From Streptococcus sp. HMSC067H01 (GTDB lineage: Bacteria > Bacillota > Bacilli > Lactobacillales > Streptococcaceae): a DNA stretch of 32,905 bases. Below the pieces are notes generated by a model. The model saw nothing but the letters and a program-made list of their open reading frames with translations, made no database searches and was not told the DNA's origin. Below are positions 16,108-23,964 of the stretch, one piece after another (positions within the stretch are counted from its first letter, which is position 1; the number at the start of each line of letters is the position of its first letter). The stretch spans positions 1 through 32,905 of the forward strand of contig NZ_KV817813.1 of NCBI RefSeq assembly GCF_001814775.1. Reading direction: 5' to 3'. A program made the translations under genes and the position numbers.

Positions 16108-16884
16108 ATGAAAAAAATAACTGAAAAAATCACACGATTTATTGAAAACTTTAAAAATGTTCACGCAGAAGCTCGTAAAATTGGTTTTGCAGGAGTTATG
16201 CGTTTGCTTTGGAAAGACCTCTTTGTGGGCCGTAGTCTTTTCCAGTGGCTCTATTTGATTGCTTTATCAAGTGTTCCTCTTATTCTGGAGTTTACACAAA
16301 ACACAGAAAGTCATGACTGGATTGGTCTCTTGGCCTCTTGGACAGGGATTGTCTGCGTTATCTTAGTAGCTGAAGGTCGAGCTAGTAACTACCTTTTTGG
16401 TGCTATTAACTCTGCAATCTATTTGGTCCTAGCTATGAATGCTACTTTCTATGGCGAAGTTTTGACCACAGTTTATTTCTTTGTCATGCAGCCTATTGGT
16501 CTCTATGCTTGGTTGTCTAATCGGATCAATGAACAAGGGAAACCAGAGGAGTCTCACTTTGAAGCTAAGAAACTCGGTCTGATTGATTGGCTTAAGTACT
16601 TGGCCTTGACTGCTATCATCTGGATTGGCATGGGATTAGCCTACCAAAGTATCAGCAGTGCTCGTCCTTTCCGTGACAGTGTTACCGATGCGACCAATGG
16701 TGTTGGTCAGCTCTTGATGACACGTCTTTACCGTGAGCAATGGATTTTCTGGATTGCAACCAATCTCTTTAGTATCTACCTCTGGTGGGGTGAAAACATC
16801 CATATCCAAGGAATGTACTGGGTCTACACCATCAATAGTCTAGTCGGTTGGTACCAATGGACTAAGGCTGTCAAGGAGGGATAA
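16108..16884 (+). CDS. pnuC: PnuC nicotinamide riboside transporter
   Basis: Membrane protein of 258 aa with about seven hydrophobic segments (near 44-62, 70-88, 92-110, 113-135, 161-180, 211-228 and 236-250). The aromatic segment WIATNLFSIYLWWG fits the PnuC family signature near the C-terminus. PnuC carries nicotinamide riboside by facilitated diffusion, trapped by NadR phosphorylation. AGGAGAAG precedes the ATG. Its position between nadR and an NrtR-like gene supports the call. Confidence 0.93.
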   Translation: MKKITEKITRFIENFKNVHAEARKIGFAGVMRLLWKDLFVGRSLFQWLYLIALSSVPLILEFTQNTESHDWIGLLASWTGIVCVILVAEGRASNYLFGAINSAIYLVLAMNATFYGEVLTTVYFFVMQPIGLYAWLSNRINEQGKPEESHFEAKKLGLIDWLKYLALTAIIWIGMGLAYQSISSARPFRDSVTDATNGVGQLLMTRLYREQWIFWIATNLFSIYLWWGENIHIQGMYWVYTINSLVGWYQWTKAVKEG

Positions 16885-16885
16885 G

Positions 16886-17659
16886 ATGACTGAAACGATA
16901 ATCCCGGCTGGAATGACAGAGAGAGAATATTTTGAGATTCATGCGACTGAGAAGGAATTTTTAGACTGGTACTGCAAACAGGATCTTCCTCAGTATGAAA
17001 AACCGAGCGTGACGGTGGATATGGTAGCTTATTGCTTTGTGGAAGGGAAAATCAAACTCTTGCTAATTCGTCGCAAGGCCCATCCTTATCAAAACTGTTT
17101 GGCTTTGGTCGGTGGTTTTATGGATAAGAGCGAAGATGCAAGGCATGCTTGTCAGCGTGAAGTAAGAGAGGAGGTCAACCTCGACCTTCCTTTAGAAAAA
17201 ATCGAGCAATTGATGACCGTATCGACTCCCGGCCGTGACCCGCGGGGCTGGACGGTTACTATCGCCCATTTGGTGTATCTACCTAGCCGCGCACTTGATC
17301 TCGTTCAAGCTGGAGATGATGCCAAGGATGTGGTTTTTGTCGATGTTGATTTTCAGACAGGCAAGTGCTTCCTTGAGGGACTAGAGTTGGAGGAGCAAGC
17401 CTTCGCTTTTGACCATTATGCCATTATCCAAGAATCCATCAAACGAATCCAAGGCCGTCTCGACTGGAATCCGACCTTCCTTTATCTGCTGGAGGAGGAG
17501 TTCACTGTCTATGAAGGGACTGAACTGGTTAATCTCATCAACCCAGGACGACCAATCGTCAGTAATAACTTTCTTGTAAAATACGGTGACTATGTAGAAG
17601 AAGTTGGACTCAAACGAGTTCCTAAAAAGAAACCAAGAAAAACCTATCGATTGAAATAA
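16886..17659 (+). CDS. NrtR-like Nudix protein, NAD-metabolism regulator or hydrolase
   Basis: A 257-aa two-domain protein. The Nudix box spans Gly77 to Leu99 (GX5EX7REVREEVNL) and keeps all catalytic glutamates. Asn98 replaces the usual Gly. The C-terminal part (about 185-257) looks like the NrtR winged helix: EEEFTVYEGTELVNLINPG, then NNFLVK and EEVGL. NrtR proteins repress NAD salvage genes and respond to ADP-ribose. The intact box leaves hydrolase activity possible. AGGAGGG precedes the ATG, one base after the pnuC stop. Autoregulation of nadR-pnuC is inferred; I did not find a clear operator. Confidence 0.8.
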   Translation: MTETIIPAGMTEREYFEIHATEKEFLDWYCKQDLPQYEKPSVTVDMVAYCFVEGKIKLLLIRRKAHPYQNCLALVGGFMDKSEDARHACQREVREEVNLDLPLEKIEQLMTVSTPGRDPRGWTVTIAHLVYLPSRALDLVQAGDDAKDVVFVDVDFQTGKCFLEGLELEEQAFAFDHYAIIQESIKRIQGRLDWNPTFLYLLEEEFTVYEGTELVNLINPGRPIVSNNFLVKYGDYVEEVGLKRVPKKKPRKTYRLK

Positions 17660-17682
17660 AAGGTTTGGGGACAGAAATCGAT

Positions 17683-17713
17683 AGACCAAGTTTCGGTTTC
17701 CTAGTCTTGGTCT
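17683..17713. repeat. Hairpin downstream of the NrtR-like gene, relic of a dispersed element
   Basis: AGACCAAG (17683-17690) pairs with CTTGGTCT (17706-17713) across 15 nt, with no T run. Just before it, GGGACAGAAATCG repeats in inverse orientation 13 bases of the third hairpin of the 8588-8760 element. Confidence 0.4.
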
Positions 17714-17817
17714 TGGGATGTTTCAATAAATCCGATGACTGGTTGAGCTTGAGAATAGAGAAAATACAGTTTGTGTCAAAAGTCAATTCAGCCATCGTGT
17801 CAAAGACTCATTAGTCA

Positions 17818-17857
17818 TAAAAAAGCGAGGTCGGGATTTTTTCCCGACCTCTTTTTT
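17818..17857. terminator. Bidirectional terminator between nrtR-like and the small membrane gene
   Basis: A perfect 10-bp stem GAGGTCGGGA/TCCCGACCTC (17827-17836 with 17842-17851) has T6 on one side and A-rich sequence on the other. It can stop transcription from both convergent units. Confidence 0.92.
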
Positions 17858-17881
17858 GATGCTATTTGACTGCTTTACTAA

Positions 17882-18112
17882 TTAAGGATGTTTATCTTTC
17901 TTTGAATTGCTCATGATTCGAATGAATAAATCCTTGTATTTATATTTTAAATAGGTTTCGTGTAAATACAATAAAGCCACGTAGACAATCATGAAAATGG
18001 CAGTTAGGTAGAACAAATCAAATGTTGTTTGAGCGTAATGAGTAGCTGCCCCATAAGAAACGAAAGTAGCTAAAATCACCCAAGGAAGATACTTGTAATA
18101 TTTGCTTAACAT
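17882..18112 (-). CDS. Small two-pass membrane protein of unknown function
   Basis: A 76-aa protein, not recognised. Two hydrophobic segments (about 8-24 and 32-52) are followed by a basic, charged tail ending KKDKHP. The open frame extends upstream, but I chose the ATG at 18112 because GGAGGTG lies seven bases before it. It has its own promoter (TTGCAT, 16-nt spacer, TATAAT) and a CcpA-type cre site at the -35, so expression is probably low in glucose. It is convergent with the NAD operon. Confidence 0.75.
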   Translation of the reverse strand: MLSKYYKYLPWVILATFVSYGAATHYAQTTFDLFYLTAIFMIVYVALLYLHETYLKYKYKDLFIRIMSNSKKDKHP

Positions 18113-18145
18113 AAGTCTACACCTCCAATATCCTATCTCAATTTT

Positions 18146-18173
18146 ATTATAGCCCTTCAAGAAAAAAATGCAA
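18146..18173 (-). promoter_or_regulatory. Promoter of the small membrane protein gene
   Basis: Read on the minus strand: -35 TTGCAT (18168-18173), 16-nt spacer, -10 TATAAT (18146-18151). Confidence 0.75.
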
Positions 18174-18182
18174 GCGATTACA
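18169..18182 (-). promoter_or_regulatory. cre site (CcpA operator)
   Basis: TGTAATCGCTTGCA on the minus strand fits TGNAANCGNTNNCA at every fixed position. It overlaps the -35 of the small membrane gene, a repressing position. Binding is inferred. Confidence 0.75.
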
Positions 18183-18310
18183 ATTACAAAATATAGTATT
18201 CTCGTAGGAAAATTTTCCTTTTTTTTTAAATTCTTTGCGAATAAAAGATATAGGAGGGATAAGGAAATAAATGTACTAAAAAATAATTCTAAAAAATTTT
18301 AGATAAGTAG

Positions 18311-18339
18311 TTGACAAATTTCAAAACAAATATTACAAT
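18311..18339 (+). promoter_or_regulatory. Promoter of the Ser/Gln-rich lipoprotein gene
   Basis: -35 TTGACA (18311-18316), 17-nt spacer, -10 TACAAT (18334-18339). Confidence 0.82.
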
Positions 18340-18383
18340 AATGTTACAAAAATATTTCTTAACATTTCAAAAATGTTACAAAA
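18340..18383 (+). repeat. Direct and inverted repeats in the lipoprotein leader
   Basis: AATGTTACAAAA occurs at 18340-18351 and again at 18372-18383. TAACATT (18360-18366) can pair with either AATGTTA copy (18340-18346 or 18372-18378), giving two alternative stems. The second would lie directly before the Shine-Dalgarno AAGGAG. It may be an operator or a translation switch (inference). Confidence 0.5.
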
Positions 18384-18393
18384 GGAGCATAAA

Positions 18394-19092
18394 ATGAAAA
18401 ATAAAACTTCTATCAAATTGATGGCCGCAACTGTACTCGCTTCAACCCTGCTATTGGGGGCTTGTGGTAATAAGAAAGAAAATACGACAAGTGATAGTTC
18501 TAGCAAGACAACACAAGCATCTTCTAATTCTAAGGCAAGTTCTTCAAGTAAAGAGAACAAGACTCAGAAGTCCTCAAGTTCAGCTTCAACAGAAAAAGCT
18601 AAGGCAGCTTCTTCTGATCAGTCAACGACTACTGCTAACCAATCGCAAGCAACACCAACACCAGCGCCAGAACCAAGACAGAGCCAAGAAGCCTCTAACC
18701 AACAGGCATCTTCGCAAACTCCGTCAAATCAGCAAGGTTCTCAAGCACAGACTAGTCAGTCGACTTATGATCCAACTACTGACCGCAAACTTCAAGATAA
18801 GCAAGCAGAACACAACAAACGTTACAAGGGTGTTCTAACCATGGTTGATGGAGATTTCTCTGCTGCAGCTGGCAACTGGAAGGGTGCTAATGGCGAGACA
18901 ATCACTGTTTCATCAGGTGGTCAATTTACAGTAGAATCTGCTGATGGTAAGAAAGAAAACTACTCTATCCAAGGCTATGCCTATACCCTTGATGATGGTA
19001 AATATAATGCCAAAATTGGTGGTGGAAAAATCATCCAAATTACAACAGGCGCAGATGGAACTGTATCTAGCGTTGCTTTGATTCAGCCATAG
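18394..19092 (+). CDS. Ser/Thr/Gln-rich surface lipoprotein
   Basis: A 232-aa lipoprotein with lipobox LGAC and lipidated Cys24. A low-complexity linker rich in Ser, Thr, Gln and Ala (about 28-135) acts as a wall-spanning stalk. The C-terminal domain (about 145-232) is predicted beta-rich, with VDGDFSAAAGNWKGANGE, and resembles a streptococcal lipoprotein domain of unknown function (I think DUF6287). I chose ATG 18394 because AAGGAG lies seven bases upstream. The domain's GNWKGANG opening recalls lipocalin-like beta modules, but I do not assign a ligand. Confidence 0.83.
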   Translation: MKNKTSIKLMAATVLASTLLLGACGNKKENTTSDSSSKTTQASSNSKASSSSKENKTQKSSSSASTEKAKAASSDQSTTTANQSQATPTPAPEPRQSQEASNQQASSQTPSNQQGSQAQTSQSTYDPTTDRKLQDKQAEHNKRYKGVLTMVDGDFSAAAGNWKGANGETITVSSGGQFTVESADGKKENYSIQGYAYTLDDGKYNAKIGGGKIIQITTGADGTVSSVALIQP

Positions 19093-19126
19093 TCTGGAGT
19101 ACTTTAAATTGCCCCCTAAAAACAAG

Positions 19127-19156
19127 AAACCCGTAGCTATTGAAGTTACGGGTTTT
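19127..19156. terminator. Bidirectional terminator between the lipoprotein gene and dus
   Basis: AAACCCGTA/TACGGGTTT (19127-19135 with 19147-19155) extends inward to 12 bp. It is flanked by A-rich and T-rich sequence and serves both convergent units. Confidence 0.85.
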
Positions 19157-19167
19157 CATCTTGGTTG

Positions 19168-20148
19168 TTAAGCCTTATCTAATTGCAAGAGAGCTTCAAT
19201 CTCGGCTAGTGTACTTGCTTGTGAAATGGCTCCACGAAGTTTGGCAGCGCCAGATGTTCCACGGAGGTAGTGTGGTGCTAGACCACGGAATTCACGAACC
19301 GCAATCTTTTCTCCCTTGAGGTTAATCAAGCGTTTCAAGTGCTCGTAGGCAATTTTCATCTTGTCTTCGAAGGTTAAATCAGGCAGGATTTCTCCAGTTT
19401 CAAAGTAATGATTGATTTGATTGAAGAGGTAAGGATTTCCCATGGCAGCGCGACCAATCATAACGGCGTCGGCACCAACTTCTTCGATGCGTTGCTTGGC
19501 TTCTTGGACCGTACGGATATCGCCGTTGGCGATGAAGGGAATCTTGGTCAGAGCTTGTGCAACCTTGTGAAGGGTCTCAAGGTCTGCGTGACCAGTGTAC
19601 ATTTGTTCACGGGTACGGCCATGCATGGCGAGGGCAGAGACACCAGCAGCTTCAGCAGCTAGAGCATTTTCGACAGCTAGAGATGGGTCAGACCAGCCTG
19701 TACGCATTTTGACAGTGAGAGGGATATCAAGGACAGATTGGACCTTGTTAATGATAGAGTAGATTTTATCAGGATCCTTGAGCCACATAGCGCCAGCTTC
19801 GTTTTTCACGATTTTATTCACTGGGCAGCCCATGTTGATATCCACGATATCGGTCTTAGTATTTTCTTGGATGAATTCTGCTGCGCGTGCTAGGCTGTCT
19901 TCATCGCTACCAAAAAGTTGGATAGAGACTGGGTTTTCGCCCTCGTCGATATGAAGCATGTGCAGAGTTTTTTCGTTGTTGTATTGGATTCCCTTATCAG
20001 AGACCATTTCCATGACAACGAGTCCAGCTCCAAGCTCTTTTGCAATGGTACGGAAGGCAGAGTTGGTTACTCCCGCCATGGGTGCTAAAACGGTCCGATT
20101 GGGAATCTCAACATTGCCAATCATAAAGGGTGTATTAAGATTTGTCAC
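19168..20148 (-). CDS. dus: tRNA-dihydrouridine synthase
   Basis: A 326-aa FMN enzyme that reduces uridines in tRNA D-loops. It has [12 protein letters not shown] at the flavin site, the catalytic Cys108 in NMGCPVNKI, then HGRTREQ and [15 protein letters not shown]. It looks DusB-like. I chose the GTG at 20148: GGAGG lies nine bases upstream, and the protein begins LNTPFMIGN as in related streptococcal enzymes. An ATG ten codons earlier lacks support. It overlaps the end of hslO by 14 nt, so the two are co-translated. Confidence 0.92.
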   Translation of the reverse strand: MTNLNTPFMIGNVEIPNRTVLAPMAGVTNSAFRTIAKELGAGLVVMEMVSDKGIQYNNEKTLHMLHIDEGENPVSIQLFGSDEDSLARAAEFIQENTKTDIVDINMGCPVNKIVKNEAGAMWLKDPDKIYSIINKVQSVLDIPLTVKMRTGWSDPSLAVENALAAEAAGVSALAMHGRTREQMYTGHADLETLHKVAQALTKIPFIANGDIRTVQEAKQRIEEVGADAVMIGRAAMGNPYLFNQINHYFETGEILPDLTFEDKMKIAYEHLKRLINLKGEKIAVREFRGLAPHYLRGTSGAAKLRGAISQASTLAEIEALLQLDKA

Positions 20149-21007
20149 GAATGAGTTCCTCCAGGTCGTTTTCATCAAAGTTATAAGTAGTTTGGCAGAA
20201 TTGACAAGTGATTTCTGCCCCGTGGTCTTCCTCTTTCATTTCCTGTAGGTCTGAGATTGGAAGGCTAGCAAGAGCGTTCATAAAGCGCTCTTTGCTGCAG
20301 TCGCATTGGAAACGAATTTCTTCTTCAGACAGGCGTTTATAGGAATCGTCACCATAGACAGCTTTTAGAAGAGCTTCAATATGGTCGTCGCTTTCGAGAA
20401 GAGTAGAAATAGCTGGCATCTCTTGGATGCGTTTTTCAAAGCGAGTAATTTCTTCTTCCTTGGCTCCTGGTAAAACTTGGAGAAGGAAACCGCCAGCAAC
20501 CTTGACCTTGTCTTCCTCGTCCAAAAGGACATTAAGGCCAACAGCTGACGGCGTTTGTTGGCTTTCAGTCAGGTAAAAGGCAAGGTCTTCTCCGATTTCT
20601 CCAGAGATGAGGGGAGTCATGGAGTTGTATGGATTTCCAGTACCGTAGTCGGTGATAACCAGAAATTGACCATTGCCGACAAAAGGACCTACTAGGACTT
20701 CACCTGTTGCAGTCTTTTTAATGTCAACTCCAGTGTTTTGAACGTAGCCTTTGACGTTACCCTTGGTATCTGCAACTGTGATAATGGCACCTAGTGAGCT
20801 AGATCCCAGCACCTTAACTGTTAGTTTAGTATTTCCTTTTTCATTGGCTGCGAGAATCTGGCTAGCGATAAGAGTTCGACCAAGTGCTACCGTTGAGCTA
20901 GCTTGGGTTTGATGTTTTTCTTGAGCAGTGCGGACGGTTTCAGTGCTGTCAAGGACAAAAGCACGAAAGGCCCCGCTTTCTGATATAGTTTTAATAATTT
21001 TATCCAT
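20135..21007 (-). CDS. hslO: Hsp33, redox-regulated chaperone
   Basis: A 290-aa holdase chaperone activated by oxidation. The zinc-binding switch has Cys235, Cys237, Cys268 and Cys271 (CDC and CQFC). The N-terminal substrate domain carries the conserved [22 protein letters not shown] region at about 121-142. Streptococci make hydrogen peroxide, so an oxidation-activated chaperone is in place. The promoter lies so close that the message is probably leaderless. It is operonic with dus. Confidence 0.95.
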   Translation of the reverse strand: MDKIIKTISESGAFRAFVLDSTETVRTAQEKHQTQASSTVALGRTLIASQILAANEKGNTKLTVKVLGSSSLGAIITVADTKGNVKGYVQNTGVDIKKTATGEVLVGPFVGNGQFLVITDYGTGNPYNSMTPLISGEIGEDLAFYLTESQQTPSAVGLNVLLDEEDKVKVAGGFLLQVLPGAKEEEITRFEKRIQEMPAISTLLESDDHIEALLKAVYGDDSYKRLSEEEIRFQCDCSKERFMNALASLPISDLQEMKEEDHGAEITCQFCQTTYNFDENDLEELIRDKS

Positions 21008-21014
21008 AGCTACT

Positions 21015-21023
21015 ATTTTAGCA
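21015..21023 (-). promoter_or_regulatory. Extended -10 promoter of hslO, probably leaderless
   Basis: On the minus strand TGC-TAAAAT (21023-21015) is an extended -10. Seven bases separate it from the hslO ATG at 21007. No Shine-Dalgarno and no -35 are visible. Confidence 0.5.
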
Positions 21024-21189
21024 TAAAAATGCCCAAAGGGGGAGCCGTGTGTTTACTGATTTTCAGGATAATGGACCAGGAAATCAGCATGAAAATAAAA
21101 AGAGAAACAGATTATTTCAGCATTTTTGTATTTTATGCTATGCTTGAAGAAGAAAAGGAAAGGGATAACAAAAGTATTTAGGAGACTTG

Positions 21190-21342
21190 ATGGAAAAAGC
21201 TGAGTCTGGTCAATTTTTAGTCCTTTCTTTTTATTGTAGGAGTCACAAACGACTTTAGAAGGAACAAACACCAGTCTATTATTTAAAAAACGACTTGGAT
21301 AGGGAAGATTTGGCAGTGATTCGTCAGATACAATTTGCTTAA
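21190..21342 (+). pseudogene. Short frame broken by TAG, with ribosome site and terminator
   Basis: The region from 21008 to 21405 has no intact gene. From ATG 21190, behind AGGAG, a frame reads 22 codons (MEKAESGQFLVLSFY...) to TAG at 21256. It then continues without further stops for 27 codons (KEQTPVYYLKNDLDREDLAV...) to TAA at 21340, two bases before a terminator. That looks like a small gene broken by one nonsense change, or a remnant of a larger gene. I do not recognise the product. A regulatory RNA is an alternative. Confidence 0.35.
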
Positions 21343-21343
21343 A

Positions 21344-21368
21344 AGGCTTGGGAAACCAGGTCTTTTTT
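21344..21368 (+). terminator. Intrinsic terminator upstream of glpK
   Basis: An 8-bp stem AGGCTTGG/CCAGGTCT (21344-21351 with 21356-21363, two G-U pairs) has a GAAA loop and then T5. It needs a transcript from the 21190 region. Confidence 0.75.
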
Positions 21369-21405
21369 GTGAAATTCTCACAATCTTATCAAAAATTTTA
21401 AAAAA

Positions 21406-21433
21406 TTGATAAACAAGAAAGCGTTTTATATTG

Positions 21434-21434
<1 letters not shown>
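21406..21434 (+). promoter_or_regulatory. Promoter of glpK with an embedded cre-like site
   Basis: -35 TTGATA (21406-21411), 17-nt spacer, -10 TATTGT (21429-21434); TATACT at 21434-21439 is an alternative -10. AAGAAAGCGTTTTAT (21416-21430) in the spacer is a cre-like core with imperfect ends, consistent with CcpA repression of glycerol genes. Confidence 0.55.
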
Positions 21435-22999
<1,565 letters not shown>

Positions 23000-23194
23000 T
23001 ACTCAATGAAAATCAAAGAGCAAACTAGGAAGCTAGCCGCAGGTTGTTCAAAGCACTGCTTTGAGGTTGTAGATGAAACTGACGAAGTCAGCTCAAAACA
23101 CTGTTTTGAGGTTGTGGATAGAACTGACGAAGTCAGTAACAATACCTACGGTAAGGCGACGCTGACGTGGTTTGAAGAGATTTTCGAAGAGTAT
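23000..23194 (-). repeat. BOX element (A-B-B-C)
   Basis: A streptococcal BOX element read on the minus strand. boxA lies at about 23138-23194 and contains AAGGCGACGCTGACG (23153-23167), part of the sequence used for BOX-PCR typing. Two 45-bp boxB units lie at 23048-23092 and 23093-23137, each with stem-loops such as CAAAGCACTGCTTTG and CTGACGAAGTCAG. boxC lies at about 23000-23047. The ends ATACTC and GAGTAT are inverted repeats. The open frame inside is not a gene. Confidence 0.93.
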
Positions 23195-23237
23195 AATACT
23201 GGAAGAATAAAGCGACTCAGTTAAAAAGTGTGTAAAT

Positions 23238-23503
23238 ATGGAATTTTCAAAGAAAACACGTGAATGATCAATTAAAAAATGCAGGAACGTACCCTGGACC
23301 TCTTGATTATCGGTGGAGGAATTACAGGGGCTGGTGTAGCCTTGTAGGCGGCAGCTAGTGGGCTTGAGACTAGTTTAATTGAAATGCAGGGTTTCCCAGA
23401 AGGAACATCAAGCTGTTCAACAAAATTGGTTCACGGAGTTCTTAGTTACCTCAAACAATTTGACGTAGAAGTAGTCTCAGATGCAGTGTCGGAATGTGCA
23501 GTG
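23238..23503 (+). pseudogene. glpO: glpO remnant (alpha-glycerophosphate oxidase, N-terminus only)
   Basis: Only about 89 of roughly 600 codons remain. The start reads MEFSKKTRE, then TGA at 23265. A one-base loss in the A run at 23274-23279 shifts frame. The FAD-binding segment LLIIGGGITGAGVAL then reads to TAG at 23345, followed by [19 protein letters not shown] and [19 protein letters not shown]. Several normally conserved Arg codons are now Cys or Ser. The frame runs directly into glpF sequence at about 23503. The enzyme would have oxidised glycerol-3-phosphate with H2O2 release; here it is lost. Confidence 0.9.
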
Positions 23504-23710
23504 GGAACGTTGATTGTCGGTATCGGTCTGTCACTGGGTGGGACAACTGGTTATGTCTTGAACCCTGCTCGTGACCTTGGTCCTCGCATCATACACAGCC
23601 TTCTTCCAATTCCAAACAAGGGAGATGGGGACTGGTCTTATGCTTGGATTCCAGTTGGAGGACCTATCCTCGGTGCTGCCTTGGCTGTACTCGTATTCTC
23701 ACTTTTCTAA
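23504..23710 (+). pseudogene. glpF: glpF remnant (glycerol facilitator, C-terminus only)
   Basis: About 68 C-terminal codons of an aquaglyceroporin are kept: [19 protein letters not shown], the second NPA box [10 protein letters not shown], and the last membrane segment to FSLF. The N-terminal two thirds, including the first NPA box, are missing. It is joined in frame to the glpO remnant, so an open frame 23384-23710 exists across the scar. A working channel cannot form from it. The terminator of the old operon is kept downstream. Confidence 0.9.
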
Positions 23711-23732
23711 TTTAGAAAACAATGATGTTGAC

Positions 23733-23764
23733 AGAGCTTGGGACGACAATCTCAGGCTCTTTTT
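23733..23764 (+). terminator. Terminator of the former glpKOF operon
   Basis: An 11-bp stem AGAGCTTGGGA/TCTCAGGCTCT (23733-23743 with 23750-23760, G-U pairs included) has a 6-nt loop and a T run. Confidence 0.8.
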
Positions 23765-23927
23765 ATCAAATTTATATTTTTTGATCAAAAATCTGCGGGA
23801 TAATACTTGAACATGTGACCTTGTTAGGAAGATTTAGCCATTAAGCTAGATAGTCATTTTGTTATTTAAAAGGGCGAATATTTAATCCTAAAAAAGGCTA
23901 AAAGTTTTAAAATGATGATAAATAGCG

Positions 23928-23933
23928 TATAAT
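23928..23933 (+). promoter_or_regulatory. -10 element of the 5'-nucleotidase gene
   Basis: Consensus TATAAT. The -35 region (TTTTAA, 23905-23910) is weak. Confidence 0.6.
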
Positions 23934-23964
23934 GGTAGAAGAAAGAAGAGAAAGGGATTCCAAA

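Noticed and set aside
18464..18838. 124-codon basic open frame inside the lipoprotein gene
   Set aside because: It is a frame shadow of the Ser/Gln-rich repeat region of the real gene at 18394-19092.
21053..21271. 72-codon minus-strand open frame in the hslO-glpK gap
   Set aside because: It has no ribosome site or promoter, and a Phe/Ser-rich sequence typical of chance frames in AT-rich DNA.
23048..23137. Tandem 45-bp repeats as a CRISPR-like array
   Set aside because: The units are adjacent without unique spacers and match boxB of the BOX element.
23006..23224. 72-codon open frame after glpK
   Set aside because: It is read-through of the BOX element; its repeated peptide comes from the boxB units.
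23384..23710. 108-codon open frame as a novel fusion protein
   Set aside because: It is the in-frame scar of glpO and glpF remnants; no start signal precedes ATG 23384 and both parent domains are incomplete.
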